A stretch of 64,000 nt of DNA from Chitinophaga rupis (GCF_900109685.1 NZ_FOBB01000001.1:186001-250000); one strand, 5' to 3'; positions 10,201 to 17,401 are shown, counted from the stretch's first letter. Notes: a model not told the origin generated them from the letters alone. A program made the numbers and translations.

Positions 10201-10418
10201 CCATTTGTTGCCCCTTTCACCCTGACTATTGCTCCCGGAAGCGGCTCTCCCTGCTCACCTGTAACAGTACCGCTTACAGACACCGGCACACTGTTGTTTC
10301 CAGGTTGCTGGGCATATAAAGTGCCTGACAGGAAAATTAAGCAGCACCCTATAGTAATGGCACACACCCTCTCCCTTCTACAGACATTGTGCGTGATAGC
10401 ACGGATCAGATCTTTCAT
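7269..10418 (-). CDS. SusC/RagA family TonB-dependent outer-membrane transporter (no STN)
   Basis: 1049 residues. After a signal peptide ending near residue 37 (GTLYAQ) comes a carboxypeptidase-regulatory-like domain (SGTVTGEQGEPLPGAIVRVKG), a TonB box region with LNEVVVIGYGTQKK, a plug domain (FIVDGIPFNGDINDLNPDD, ASATAIYGSRGANGVI) and a 22-strand barrel ending at INVSL. There is no STN signalling domain, in line with the absence of a sigma/FecR pair in this operon. It imports oligosaccharides with the SusD encoded downstream. First gene of the pectin operon; the 480-bp upstream region carries two LacI-type palindromes that probably control it. Confidence 0.95.
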   Translation of the reverse strand: MKDLIRAITHNVCRRERVCAITIGCCLIFLSGTLYAQQPGNNSVPVSVSGTVTGEQGEPLPGAIVRVKGATNGTVASADGQFKISAPPGGTLSISFTGYLRKEIVIGTENQTGLTIPLKVDNKSLNEVVVIGYGTQKKTDVTGSIVSIKETALRNVPVANLSQALQGQGAGIDVQKNGGNSKPGAKPKILIRGTRSINADNDPLFIVDGIPFNGDINDLNPDDVVSVEVLKDASATAIYGSRGANGVILVTTRRGKIGKPVITYSAYAGFVKNMGEYDVMDGPTFTNFKKWALINETPGKYTGLDDPSFYTNGSFSQEEVEGIKMGRSTNWQKLIYKTGMTTNHQLGVTGGSETTQYALSGGYYRETGIYTGQSFERYSVKASVDQLLGKSVKIGLNTLNTYSITNGENANPMGQVLRANPLVSPYDSAGVLMNAYVPGTASQVWNPLANDLPGAVAETRKRFGTFTTLYAEVNLAKGLKYRFNAGAEIRNDVYGNFYASKTTYNQGTLSTSSNQTKMTLDYTLENLLIYDATIAEKHKINFTGLYSLQESALQSNEFNNNTILADFLQYYNPQYSANLSGKGKYEKWDILSYMARLNYGYNEKYLLTLTLRADGSSRLAPGNKYHVFPSVAAAWNVFKEPFLADAHALSNLKLRVGYGSVGNTAISPYQTLGALSPITYNYGSSNVTGAYPTNVANPALTWEYTSTLNAGIDFGLWDNRVTGSVDVYEQQTRSLLLPQTLPPTSGIPNAILTNVGKTSNKGIELHLSTVNIQQAGNGFGWTTDLNVFINRGKITQLANGVTKDITNNWFVGSPIGVIFDYKKQGIWQNTKGDSLLAKRYGQTVTGSGSVIGQIRYADTNGDSVLNADDRVIIGSNQPKWEGGITNRFTFKGFDLTVVAFVRVGGMIVSKMHQSGSFINTYQSNYNNLNVDYWTPGSGENFYPKPNHANTNTPNSSLLSYYDGSFLKIRTISMGYTLPPATVKRIGVGSMRIYATAQNPFILFSPYRNKYKGIDPETAMGSGSGTGNQGALNVDTPGTWSMIFGINVSL

Positions 10419-10528
10419 AACGTAATTAAATTTTAGGTGGAAAAGAGATTATACTGATGGAACTTTTGGACAAACGTTCACCAGCATTTACAATACCAGG
10501 CGAAGAAGCATTTTGATTGTCAGATTTA

Positions 10529-10544
10529 ATGCAAACGATTGCAT
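10529..10544. promoter_or_regulatory. LacI-type operator, proximal copy
   Basis: ATGCAA at 10529-10534 and TTGCAT at 10539-10544 flank the central ACGA. The CG centre and 6-bp arms are typical of LacI/GalR-family sites. It lies about 110 bp upstream of the susC start codon and shares its 16-nt core exactly with the copy at 10614-10629. Confidence 0.7.
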
Positions 10545-10608
10545 ATAATGACAAAAAAAATCCCCGTCCCATTTGTTTGTAAATGAGCATTAGAGTTGTA
10601 GATATTGT

Positions 10609-10634
10609 CCTATATGCAAACGATTGCATATAGG
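10609..10634. promoter_or_regulatory. LacI-type operator, distal copy with 11-bp perfect arms
   Basis: Arms CCTATATGCAA (10609-10619) and TTGCATATAGG (10624-10634) are perfectly complementary around ACGA. The core equals the proximal copy. The two centres are 85 bp apart, close to eight helical turns, which would suit DNA looping by a tetrameric or paired LacI-family regulator. No LacI-family gene is present in this window. Confidence 0.75.
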
Positions 10635-10902
10635 AACCAAAAAAACGTGTTGCAAAATTTTACCTCATAAGTAATTGTTGAATTTGAAGAAGGTGGAATA
10701 ATGGTTTGGCTGATACAATCAATTCGTCATAACGTCATGATCCGGCACATGAATCAACAGTGGAATACAATTTTAAAGGTAAATAAAGGTATTGAAAAAA
10801 CGCCCCGGGCTGCTTGTTCAATTTTAGCATTTACTCATACTTTTTTCTCATCTGTCATGCTATCCAGCCGCGGTGGGGTTATTTTTCCGCCGGCATCCTT
10901 CA

Positions 10903-12099
10903 CTAAGCAACCTTCCTGCTCAAAGGCCGGCGGTCGCTAAATACCAATAGCAACGTAATAACGCCTATTACAAAAAAGCTTAGCACCAGCGGAAAAACAT
11001 CTGTAACCATTAAATGACTAATAACCGATCCCAGGGATGCGCCAATGCAAAAGAAGTAGGTGCCATAAACAGCAGAGGCCATACCTGCCATGTTTCCCAT
11101 TGGCTCCAGCGCTAATGCGCTGCTGTTTGGCTCCACAGCTAAATTCAGCGCCATCAGCAGGGCAACCGCAATAAAGAATAAAAACATACCGGGTGGATCG
11201 CCCAGAGTGAAGGTAAGCAGCAATAACACACCCGCTACTATCGTATAAATAATAAGGAGTCCCCGGATGGTGCGCCGTGCTCCATACCTGGATGAAAGGC
11301 GGGCATTCATTAAGGTGCAAAGCGACATGACCAGCCCCATACCTCCAAAGATCCAGGGAAATAGTTTGGGCCTGCCGTAGATCTCCCCGACAATATGCTC
11401 AGAGCTGGAAATGTACGAGCTTAGTCCCGTGAAAAGAGCCGTAGTAACAGTAGTATAACGGAGAAAAGTGCGGTTGCTGATAACTTTACGGATGGATTGA
11501 CCGAAACCGGTCCAGTTAAGGGAGCTGCGTTGTTCCGGCGGAAGGGATTCTTCCAGCCTGAATGACCAGAGAAAAATAATAACCGCAAACAAAGGAGGCG
11601 TAAGAAATACCATCTGCCAGGATGATACAGACAGAATAGCTATTCCCAGGAAGGGCGCCAGCACCGGGGTAAACAGGAAGATGGTAAAGATCAGCGACAT
11701 AATGCGTGCCATCTGATCTCCTACAAAACGGTCACGTACCCCCGCAATGGTGGTCATAAATACTGCGGATGCTCCTACCCCCGCTACAAAGCGGGCTACA
11801 AACATAAGCCCCAGGCTGGGTGCAAAGGCAGCGGCTATTCCACCAATGATATAAAGTGGAAAGCCCACCCGCAGGATGGCCAGGCGTCCGTAACGGTCTG
11901 AAAACGCGCCAAAAATGATCTGCGCAGTTTGCCCCAGGAAAAAGAACGTAATGATCTGTGCAGTAGCCGTAGATTCAGGCGGGAGCCCGAAATGTTTCCG
12001 CAGCTCCGCAAACACCGGGAGCATAATGTCTATTCCCAAAGCTGTCAGGATCATGGTGCAGGCCGACAGCGCAATAAACTCGCCTTGTTTCATTTTCAT
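10903..12099 (-). CDS. MFS multidrug efflux transporter, Bcr/CflA type
   Basis: 398 residues with about 12 hydrophobic segments, the standard length for DHA1 drug/H+ antiporters. The start MKMKQGEFIALSACTMILTALGIDIMLPVF matches the Bcr/CflA N-terminus (TM1 with a conserved acidic residue, D24), and FGAFSDRYGRLAILRVG is the MFS motif A between TM2 and TM3. It sits in the inner membrane and exports small molecules; the substrate cannot be predicted. It stands alone, 218 bp downstream of the next minus-strand gene. A TAnnTTTG element is 13 nt upstream of the start. Confidence 0.9.
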   Translation of the reverse strand: MKMKQGEFIALSACTMILTALGIDIMLPVFAELRKHFGLPPESTATAQIITFFFLGQTAQIIFGAFSDRYGRLAILRVGFPLYIIGGIAAAFAPSLGLMFVARFVAGVGASAVFMTTIAGVRDRFVGDQMARIMSLIFTIFLFTPVLAPFLGIAILSVSSWQMVFLTPPLFAVIIFLWSFRLEESLPPEQRSSLNWTGFGQSIRKVISNRTFLRYTTVTTALFTGLSSYISSSEHIVGEIYGRPKLFPWIFGGMGLVMSLCTLMNARLSSRYGARRTIRGLLIIYTIVAGVLLLLTFTLGDPPGMFLFFIAVALLMALNLAVEPNSSALALEPMGNMAGMASAVYGTYFFCIGASLGSVISHLMVTDVFPLVLSFFVIGVITLLLVFSDRRPLSRKVA

Positions 12100-12112
12100 A
12101 GCTGTGATTATT

Positions 12113-12120
12113 CAAATTTA
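12113..12120 (-). promoter_or_regulatory. -7 promoter element for the MFS gene
   Basis: The plus strand reads CAAATTTA, giving TAAATTTG on the minus strand, 13 nt before the ATG at 12099. No TTG was found at the -33 distance, so it is a partial match. Confidence 0.4.
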
Positions 12121-12269
12121 GCCCTTACACCTGGATGGCTCACGGGGCAGCATGTACGCGTTCCTGTTAAAGTAGGTAAAGCTAATGTCTAAATTTATAT
12201 GTTATAGGGTATTTATTAGACATTATAATGGGGAGATCCGGACGGGGCAAAAGAATAATACATTAAAAA

Positions 12270-12292
12270 GGCTGTCCCTTTTTGGGACAGCC
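12270..12292 (-). terminator. Rho-independent terminator of the NAD(P)-binding oxidoreductase gene
   Basis: GGCTGTCCC (12270-12278) pairs with GGGACAGCC (12284-12292) around five T; on the minus strand the stem is followed by TTTTT. It lies 26 bp beyond the stop codon at 12318. Confidence 0.85.
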
Positions 12293-12317
12293 CTCTGTAT
12301 AAATATAATAACCTGTT

Positions 12318-13196
12318 TTAAAAAGCAGCGGCAAACTCCCTGGCAAAAGTTTCCAGCTTTATTTTTCCCATGGCAGCCGGTTTATGCAGTTCATAATCCG
12401 TCATCAATGCACCGCTATGGAGGCTGGCGCCCGTTTCTACAAGCTTGGCAGCAATATGCACCGGCATTCCTTTCTTCTCTAACCTTTCCTGCATTTGTTC
12501 ATTGGTAAAGGTTAGCCATTTCAGATCCGGCTTGCCAATGGCAGCGCCTAAGATGCCCGCAATTTCATTGGCAGTACGCTCATCGCTTATTACGTACCGC
12601 ACATTCTGTCCTGTAGCAGCTGTTTCCAGCTCGTCCAGCGCAGCAGCAGCAATATCTTCCGGGTGCACCAATATCAGCTTATCATCTCCACCATAGTTCG
12701 CAGCCATAAAGCCCTGCTCTTTTATTGTATCTGCAAGATTGTACAAATTATAATAAAAGTAACCTGCGCGCAAATGCGTAATAGCTACGGCTGACAGCCT
12801 ATTCAGTATGCCCTCTATTTTATGGGACCCCAGGATGAACCCTGAATCTTTTTCCAGGTGAGCGCCATAACTGCTCAGGTGTACCACACGCTTTATACCC
12901 GACTGTTGAATGGCTTGTGCATAATTGCTGCCTATTCTGCTGTAATAGGCTATCTGGTCAGGTTCAGCATAATTTGGCGGCACCATGGCAAACACGGCGT
13001 CTGCACCGGTGAGAACAGCTGCCAGGAAATCAACATTCTCCAGCGAGCCAATAGCAGCCGTGGCACCCAGGGCTTCTATGTCCTTTTGCTTTTCCGCTTT
13101 ACTGCTGATCACGGTCACCGTGTGTCCTTTTTGTACCAGCCCCTTTGCCAGTGGCAGGCCAACATGCCCTAACGAACCTGTTACTACAACTTTCAT
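12318..13196 (-). CDS. NmrA/SDR-like NAD(P)-binding oxidoreductase
   Basis: 292 residues from the ATG at 13196 (MKVVVTGSLGHVG), chosen because it puts the Rossmann glycine loop (residues 7-13) at the very start as in relatives; the frame is open further upstream but without family features. Later motifs are GADAVFAMVPPNYAEP, VVHLSSYGAHL and THLRAGYFYYNL, typical of the atypical SDR (NmrA / NADH-quinone sensing) group. It is related in fold but not closely in sequence to the partial protein at the left window edge. It lies directly downstream of an AraC regulator on the same strand (98-bp gap), its probable controller. Substrate unknown. Confidence 0.88.
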   Translation of the reverse strand: MKVVVTGSLGHVGLPLAKGLVQKGHTVTVISSKAEKQKDIEALGATAAIGSLENVDFLAAVLTGADAVFAMVPPNYAEPDQIAYYSRIGSNYAQAIQQSGIKRVVHLSSYGAHLEKDSGFILGSHKIEGILNRLSAVAITHLRAGYFYYNLYNLADTIKEQGFMAANYGGDDKLILVHPEDIAAAALDELETAATGQNVRYVISDERTANEIAGILGAAIGKPDLKWLTFTNEQMQERLEKKGMPVHIAAKLVETGASLHSGALMTDYELHKPAAMGKIKLETFAREFAAAF

Positions 13197-13294
13197 AAAT
13201 GTTTCGCTTTTGTTTGTACACAAAGGTCCCACCCGCAGGATTTATTCCTGTAGCTTAATCTCAGGTTGTTGTAGCCGTTTCTTTAGTATACCTG

Positions 13295-14212
13295 TTAATT
13301 GAAAGATTGCCGGAATTCCAGCGGCGAAAGGCTGGTTTTGCTTTTGAATAATTTGCTGAAAGACTGTGAATGCTCAAACCCTAATTCATAGGCAATTTCA
13401 CTGACGGATAAAGTGGTAGTGGATAATTTCTCTTTTGCCTTTTCTATTAACTTATCGTGTATGTGCTGCTGGGTGCTTTGACCCGTTAATACTTTTAGCA
13501 ATACGCTTAGATAATTGGGGGATACATTTAATGCACCGGCAATATATTGCACCGTTGGCAATCCCTTTTTTGCCAGTACATCACTGTTAAAATATTCCGC
13601 AAGAATATCTTCCAGCCGACCCAGGAGCTTGTGGTTCGTAATTTCCCGGGTGATAAACTGGCGCTGATAAAACCGGTCGGCATAGGTTAGCAATAATTCA
13701 AGCTGGGCGATAATTACTTTTTTGCTGAACTTATCAATATTTGCGTGGTATTCCTGCTCAATATGCTGTATAATACCGGTAACCATTACTTCTTCCTTTT
13801 CTGAAAGGTGCAGGGCTTCATTTACTGCGTAGCTGAAATATTCGTACTGCTTTATTGTTTTGGCTAAGGAGGTGTTCCATAAATAATCAGGATGCACCAG
13901 CAGCAGCCATCCTGAATGTTTTAGCTCTTCCTCCGCCTCAATAGTAAATACCTGGCCGGGAGAAATAAAGATCATTATTCCTTCGTCAAAGTCATAGTCC
14001 TGCTGACCGTATTTCATTTTGCCATTAAAATTCCTTTTAAGCGCTATGGAGTAAAAATTATGGGTAAAGCTATAGGCATGTTCATCCATGCGTTTGACGT
14101 CTTCAAAACTTATGACGCTGATCAATGGATGTGCTGGTTTTGCAATCCCGATGAGTGCATGATATTCAGTGATTGTTTTAATATGTGTAAGCGGTGTATT
14201 TTTCATGACCAT
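13295..14212 (-). CDS. AraC family transcriptional regulator
   Basis: 305 residues. The N-terminal two thirds is a cupin-like sensor region (GIMIFISPGQVFTIEAEEEL), and the C-terminal 100 residues hold the two helix-turn-helix motifs (TVQYIAGALNVSPNYLSVLLKVLTG and SVSEIAYELGFEHSQSFSKLFKSKTSLSP) of AraC/XylS proteins. Two ATG codons, 14212 and 14206, are possible; GGAAAG lies 3 and 9 nt upstream respectively, which gives the second the better spacing. It probably regulates the oxidoreductase gene just downstream. The ligand is unknown. Confidence 0.92.
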   Translation of the reverse strand: MVMKNTPLTHIKTITEYHALIGIAKPAHPLISVISFEDVKRMDEHAYSFTHNFYSIALKRNFNGKMKYGQQDYDFDEGIMIFISPGQVFTIEAEEELKHSGWLLLVHPDYLWNTSLAKTIKQYEYFSYAVNEALHLSEKEEVMVTGIIQHIEQEYHANIDKFSKKVIIAQLELLLTYADRFYQRQFITREITNHKLLGRLEDILAEYFNSDVLAKKGLPTVQYIAGALNVSPNYLSVLLKVLTGQSTQQHIHDKLIEKAKEKLSTTTLSVSEIAYELGFEHSQSFSKLFKSKTSLSPLEFRQSFN

Positions 14213-14228
14213 TTACTTTCCATCAAAA

Positions 14229-14705
14229 TTAATCAATCAGCTTCTTCTCCATATAAATAGTTCCTGCAATAGGGTTATGCCGGTAGGCATCAATCGTGTA
14301 AAATCCCAGGTGATGATACAATTCCTGTGCCTTTTCCTGCCCGGGAACGGTGTCCAGCCTGATATATTGATAATGTAACTTTTTTGCGGTGTCTATTGCC
14401 AATGCCAGCAATTCCTTCCCGATCTTAAGGCGCCTGAATGCGGGTTTTACATACAGCCGTTTCAGTTCTGCGGTATTTTCAGAAAGTTTGCGGATACCGG
14501 CGCAGCCAACTGCCTCCTTATTATAAATACATATTAATAATGCCCCTTCGGGAGGCTGATACTGCAGGCTTATGGCCGCAAGCTCATTTTTGAATCCCTG
14601 GAATCCAAGATCAAAATAAAGAGAGGCCGCATATTCTTCAAAAAGCTTTTTCCCATCCTCAAAGTCCTGCGCAGTCTCCGCTATTTTAAAATGAATGTTT
14701 TCCAT
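14229..14705 (-). CDS. GNAT family N-acetyltransferase
   Basis: 158 residues from the ATG at 14705 (MENIHFKIAETAQDFEDGKKLF). The acetyl-CoA binding core LKRLYVKPAFRRLKIGKELLALAI contains the GNAT motif A (R-x-x-x-I-G), and KLHYQYIRLDTVPGQEKAQELYHHLGF is the usual motif B end. An upstream in-frame ATG at 14726 would overlap the MarR gene by 14 nt but has its purine-rich stretch too close to be a ribosome site, so 14705 is preferred, 7 nt after the MarR stop. MarR-GNAT neighbours, and even MarR-GNAT fusions, are known in many bacteria. Acetyl acceptor unknown. Confidence 0.9.
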   Translation of the reverse strand: MENIHFKIAETAQDFEDGKKLFEEYAASLYFDLGFQGFKNELAAISLQYQPPEGALLICIYNKEAVGCAGIRKLSENTAELKRLYVKPAFRRLKIGKELLALAIDTAKKLHYQYIRLDTVPGQEKAQELYHHLGFYTIDAYRHNPIAGTIYMEKKLID

Positions 14706-14712
14706 TTGTATT

Positions 14713-15153
14713 TTATTTTTCCGCATTCCCTTTTTCCAGCAGCTGCTTCACCTGCATAATTAACCCTGCCAGCTGTTCCCGCTCTTTTGTATCCAGGTGC
14801 TTAACCAGGCTTTTCACCTGCTCATCTGACTGGCGGTTAATATCTGCGGCTATTTGCCGGCCTTTGGCGGTAAGCGCCAGGGCAAAGATCCTTTTATCTT
14901 CTTTGGACTGATTCTTCTTCAGGATGCCCTGTTTTACCAGCTTAGCCACCATCCGGCTCATGTAACCTTCATCTATTTGCAGCTTTTCCTTTATGGCCCT
15001 TGCGGTGATGCCTTCCTGTTCGTTCACCTCATAAATAATCCTGGCTTCTGTGAGTGAATAATCGCTTTCCAGGATGTGGTTATTGACAACGCCCAGCACC
15101 GTTGTATAAAACCGGTTAAAATCGCGCAGGGTATTTACCAGCTCTTTTTTCAT
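14713..15153 (-). CDS. MarR family transcriptional regulator
   Basis: 146 residues from the ATG at 15153 (MKKELVNTLRDFNRF). The winged helix reads SLTEARIIYEVNEQEGITARAIKEKLQIDEGYMSRMVAKLVKQGIL, with the wing KEDKRIFALALTAKGRQ. MarR proteins act as dimers and usually repress their own operon until a small aromatic ligand or oxidant binds. The gene starts a two-gene operon with the acetyltransferase. An 8+7+8 inverted repeat lies just upstream, beside the -7 element, and fits an autorepressor site. The -7 element is so close to the ATG that the transcript may be leaderless. Confidence 0.92.
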   Translation of the reverse strand: MKKELVNTLRDFNRFYTTVLGVVNNHILESDYSLTEARIIYEVNEQEGITARAIKEKLQIDEGYMSRMVAKLVKQGILKKNQSKEDKRIFALALTAKGRQIAADINRQSDEQVKSLVKHLDTKEREQLAGLIMQVKQLLEKGNAEK

Positions 15154-15157
15154 GAAA

Positions 15158-15165
15158 CAAAGATA
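15158..15165 (-). promoter_or_regulatory. -7 promoter element for marR/GNAT; possibly leaderless
   Basis: The plus strand CAAAGATA gives TATCTTTG on the minus strand, a full match to TAnnTTTG. A TTG on the minus strand lies 21 bp further upstream (plus strand CAA at 15187-15189). The element ends 4 nt before the ATG, so transcription is expected to start at or next to the start codon. Confidence 0.55.
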
Positions 15166-15171
15166 AAACAC

Positions 15172-15194
15172 AATACTTGACAAAGGCAAGTATT
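15172..15194. promoter_or_regulatory. Putative MarR operator
   Basis: AATACTTG (15172-15179) and CAAGTATT (15187-15194) form a perfect 8-bp inverted repeat with a 7-bp spacer, overlapping the -33 region of the marR promoter. A further half-site, GTACTTGA, follows near 15208-15215. Size and spacing are as in MarR-family operators. Confidence 0.6.
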
Positions 15195-15293
15195 ATGGCG
15201 GTTTTTTAGTACTTGATAAAATGGGCTGTAGATTTATAGGCAGGAACATGAGAAAAAGCCCAAGCCAGGTGCGGGATCTATAGAACGAAAAAC

Positions 15294-15326
15294 AAACCCG
15301 CGAAAATCCAGGTATTGCGCGGGTTT
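15294..15326 (+). terminator. Orphan terminator-like hairpin in a divergent intergenic region
   Basis: AAACCCGCG (15294-15302) pairs with CGCGGGTTT (15318-15326) across a 15-nt loop, followed by TATAATT. It lies between the divergent marR and amidohydrolase genes, where no gene ends. It could end an unannotated short RNA, be a leader attenuator for the amidohydrolase gene, or be a remnant. The rest of 15195-15473 shows only a possible -7 element TAAATTTG at 15421-15428. Confidence 0.35.
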
Positions 15327-15473
15327 TATAATTAAGTATTAATAAAGCCTACCCAATCGAAAACTCAACGTTTCGGCTCACGATAAAAAAAGAAAATATC
15401 ATTCCACCCCAAAAAGGATATAAATTTGGCAGCTATGCATTGTAACTTTCTCAAATAACCCATTATCTAAATT

Positions 15474-17213
15474 ATGAGGATCATCCCGTTAATGATTTCC
15501 GTACTGCTTGGTGCAGCTATACAAACCAGCGCCCAAACCTATATTACCCATGCCAATGTAGTAGATGTGATCTCACAAAAGATCCTGCCCGATCAAACAA
15601 TTGTGATACAGGGTAATACCATTCAGCAGGTAGGCGCTTTTCAAAAAATTAAAGTCCCGCAGGGCGCCACGGTTATTGATGCCAGCGGCAAATGGGTAAC
15701 ACCCGGCCTGGTGGATGCACATGTCCATTTTTTTCAAACCGGGGGACTGTTCACCCGCCCGGATGCCATAGACCTGCGTAAATACCAGCCCTATGAAAAA
15801 GAAATGGAGTGGTATAAAACACATATGGAAGAACAGCTGCGCCGTTATATATCCTGTGGTATTACTACTGTGCTGGACCTGGGCGCTACTTTTAATCTGC
15901 TGCATATGCGCGACACTTTTGCCGGTAAATGGTATAGCCCGCGTATTGTGATGGCAGGGCCGCTGATCTCAACTGCGTATACCCCCAAACCGTTTGACCA
16001 GCTGGATACATCAGATGCGCCTATATTCCCGGTGAATACTCTTGAAGAGGCTACCAAAGCCACACAGCAGCAATTTAGCTACAAGCCGGACATGATCAAG
16101 ATCTGGTACATTACAGACCGGCAGGATCCTGAAGGCAGCGCAAGAAAACGGGAAGCTATGGTAAAAGCAGTGGTGTCATCTGCGCAGGAGCAGCATTACC
16201 GTGTAGCCGTACACGCCACCAATGAGCTGCCGGCGCGCCTGGCCGTGGAAGCCGGCGCCAATTACCTGGTGCACAGTGTAGATAATGCAGTGGTGGATAA
16301 CAGCTTTATTCAGCTGCTGCTGCAGCACCAGGTAGTGCTGTGCCCTACCCTTACGGTGATAGACAGTTATTTCCAAACCTTTGCGCAACATTATACACCC
16401 ACTGCGGAAGATCTTGAAAAAGGCAACCCGCAGCAGCTAGGCTCCCTGCAGGAATTAGCCGCCCTGCCGGATACAGCTACAGGGGAAACCTATAAAACCA
16501 TAGCCGCAAAGCGGGCAGGTATTAATGCAAGGAACGATTCCATTAGCGCGGTTAATCTGAAAAAGCTGGCAGATGCCGGCGTGCCGGTAGCAACGGGTAC
16601 TGATGCCGGTAACATTGGCACCCTGCATGCTTCCTCTTACTTTAAAGAACTAAGAGCCATGCAGCAGGCAGGCCTTAGCAACTGGCAGCTCCTGACCGCC
16701 TCCACCATTAACGGCGCTAAAGCCGCGGGCAGGGAAAAAGAATTTGGCAGCATTACAGCAGGCAAGGCAGCGGACCTGCTGATCCTGAAAGGCAACCCGG
16801 TAACCGACCTGCAGCAGTTGCAGCAGGTAGCTTATGTAATAAATCACGGCGCCATATTGCAGCCGGATACGCTTGTTGAGAGCACGCCTGCGGATATTGT
16901 ACAACGGCAGTTAAATGCCTACAATGCGCATGATATAGATGCCTTCCTGGAATACTATGCAGAGGATGCCATAGTGTACAGCTTCCCGGATCAACCGCTG
17001 GCAAAGGGCAAAGAAGCGATTAGGAAAATGTACGGATTCCTGAAAAAAGTACCGGGGCTGCATGCTACCCTTACCAGCCGCATGGTACACAATAATATAG
17101 TAATTGACGAAGAACGGTTAAGCGTACCCCGCGACCGGAAAGGCCGGTACGGCATTGCTATTTATACCGTGGAAAACAAGAAGATCAGTAAAGTGTATCT
17201 TATCAGTAAATAA
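15474..17213 (+). CDS. Secreted amidohydrolase fused to a SnoaL-like domain
   Basis: 579 residues with a signal peptide (MRIIPLMISVLLGAAIQTSAQ). Residues about 22-460 are an imidazolonepropionase/prolidase-type amidohydrolase: the metal pair H83 and H85 in GLVDAHVHF, H near 246 in VAVHATNE, H near 266 in LVHSVDN, and the catalytic Asp near 378 in VATGTDAG. Residues about 470-579 form a separate SnoaL/NTF2-like domain (IVQRQLNAYNAHDIDAFLEYYAEDAIVY), a fold often used as a small-molecule pocket or an isomerase or hydrolase aid. The enzyme most likely hydrolyses a cyclic amide, dipeptide or related C-N bond in the periplasm. The gene stands alone and ends with a hairpin at 17219-17256. Substrate not predictable. 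Confidence 0.88.
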   Translation: MRIIPLMISVLLGAAIQTSAQTYITHANVVDVISQKILPDQTIVIQGNTIQQVGAFQKIKVPQGATVIDASGKWVTPGLVDAHVHFFQTGGLFTRPDAIDLRKYQPYEKEMEWYKTHMEEQLRRYISCGITTVLDLGATFNLLHMRDTFAGKWYSPRIVMAGPLISTAYTPKPFDQLDTSDAPIFPVNTLEEATKATQQQFSYKPDMIKIWYITDRQDPEGSARKREAMVKAVVSSAQEQHYRVAVHATNELPARLAVEAGANYLVHSVDNAVVDNSFIQLLLQHQVVLCPTLTVIDSYFQTFAQHYTPTAEDLEKGNPQQLGSLQELAALPDTATGETYKTIAAKRAGINARNDSISAVNLKKLADAGVPVATGTDAGNIGTLHASSYFKELRAMQQAGLSNWQLLTASTINGAKAAGREKEFGSITAGKAADLLILKGNPVTDLQQLQQVAYVINHGAILQPDTLVESTPADIVQRQLNAYNAHDIDAFLEYYAEDAIVYSFPDQPLAKGKEAIRKMYGFLKKVPGLHATLTSRMVHNNIVIDEERLSVPRDRKGRYGIAIYTVENKKISKVYLISK

Positions 17214-17218
17214 CGCTT

Positions 17219-17256
17219 GATGTGCTAATGTGCATTCACCAGCACATCAGCACATT
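17219..17256. terminator. Hairpin downstream of the amidohydrolase gene
   Basis: 17219-17233 pairs with 17242-17256 (15 positions, two of them G-U pairs) around an 8-nt loop. It starts 5 nt after the amidohydrolase stop. There is no long T-run, so it may be a weak or 3'-protecting structure; it also touches the end of the small minus-strand reading frame at 17255. Confidence 0.5.
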
Positions 17257-17401
17257 AATTCATTAGGCTCATCACCTTTTCCATATCCCGGTCCCTTTTT
17301 TCCACCACATCCTGCGGCTCGTACTCCACGTCATAATCCGGCCTATGAATACCGCATTTTTGCACGGGGCTTTCAAGGTATATCCATCTAAAACAGGCCA
17401 T
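17255..17401 (-). CDS. Possible small protein of 48 residues or gene remnant
   Basis: The minus strand from the ATG at 17399-17401 to the TAA at 17255-17257 encodes 48 residues. It begins MACFRWIYLES, contains two Cys and is strongly charged towards the end (PQDVVEKRDRDMEKVMSLM), which looks more like coding sequence than chance. No family is recognised, no clear ribosome site is seen and the neighbouring gap (17402-17610) shows nothing else. It could equally be the tail of a decayed gene. Confidence 0.3.
   Translation of the reverse strand: MACFRWIYLESPVQKCGIHRPDYDVEYEPQDVVEKRDRDMEKVMSLMN

Larger units (their letters stand above)
10419..10902. other. 484-bp regulatory intergenic region upstream of the pectin operon
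   Basis: No convincing gene. The 10419-10640 part holds two near-identical CG-centred palindromes. The 10640-10900 part is AT-rich with no clear promoter, terminator or RNA element. A short plus-strand frame from 10701 runs into the antisense of the MFS gene and looks non-coding. No good TAnnTTTG element was found on the minus strand upstream of susC; the nearest is an imperfect AACGTTTG around 10474-10481. Confidence 0.6.

Noticed and set aside
10701..10940. Plus-strand frame of 79 codons in the gap before the pectin operon
   Set aside because: Its second half is antisense to the MFS gene, its composition is not protein-like and no ribosome site is seen.
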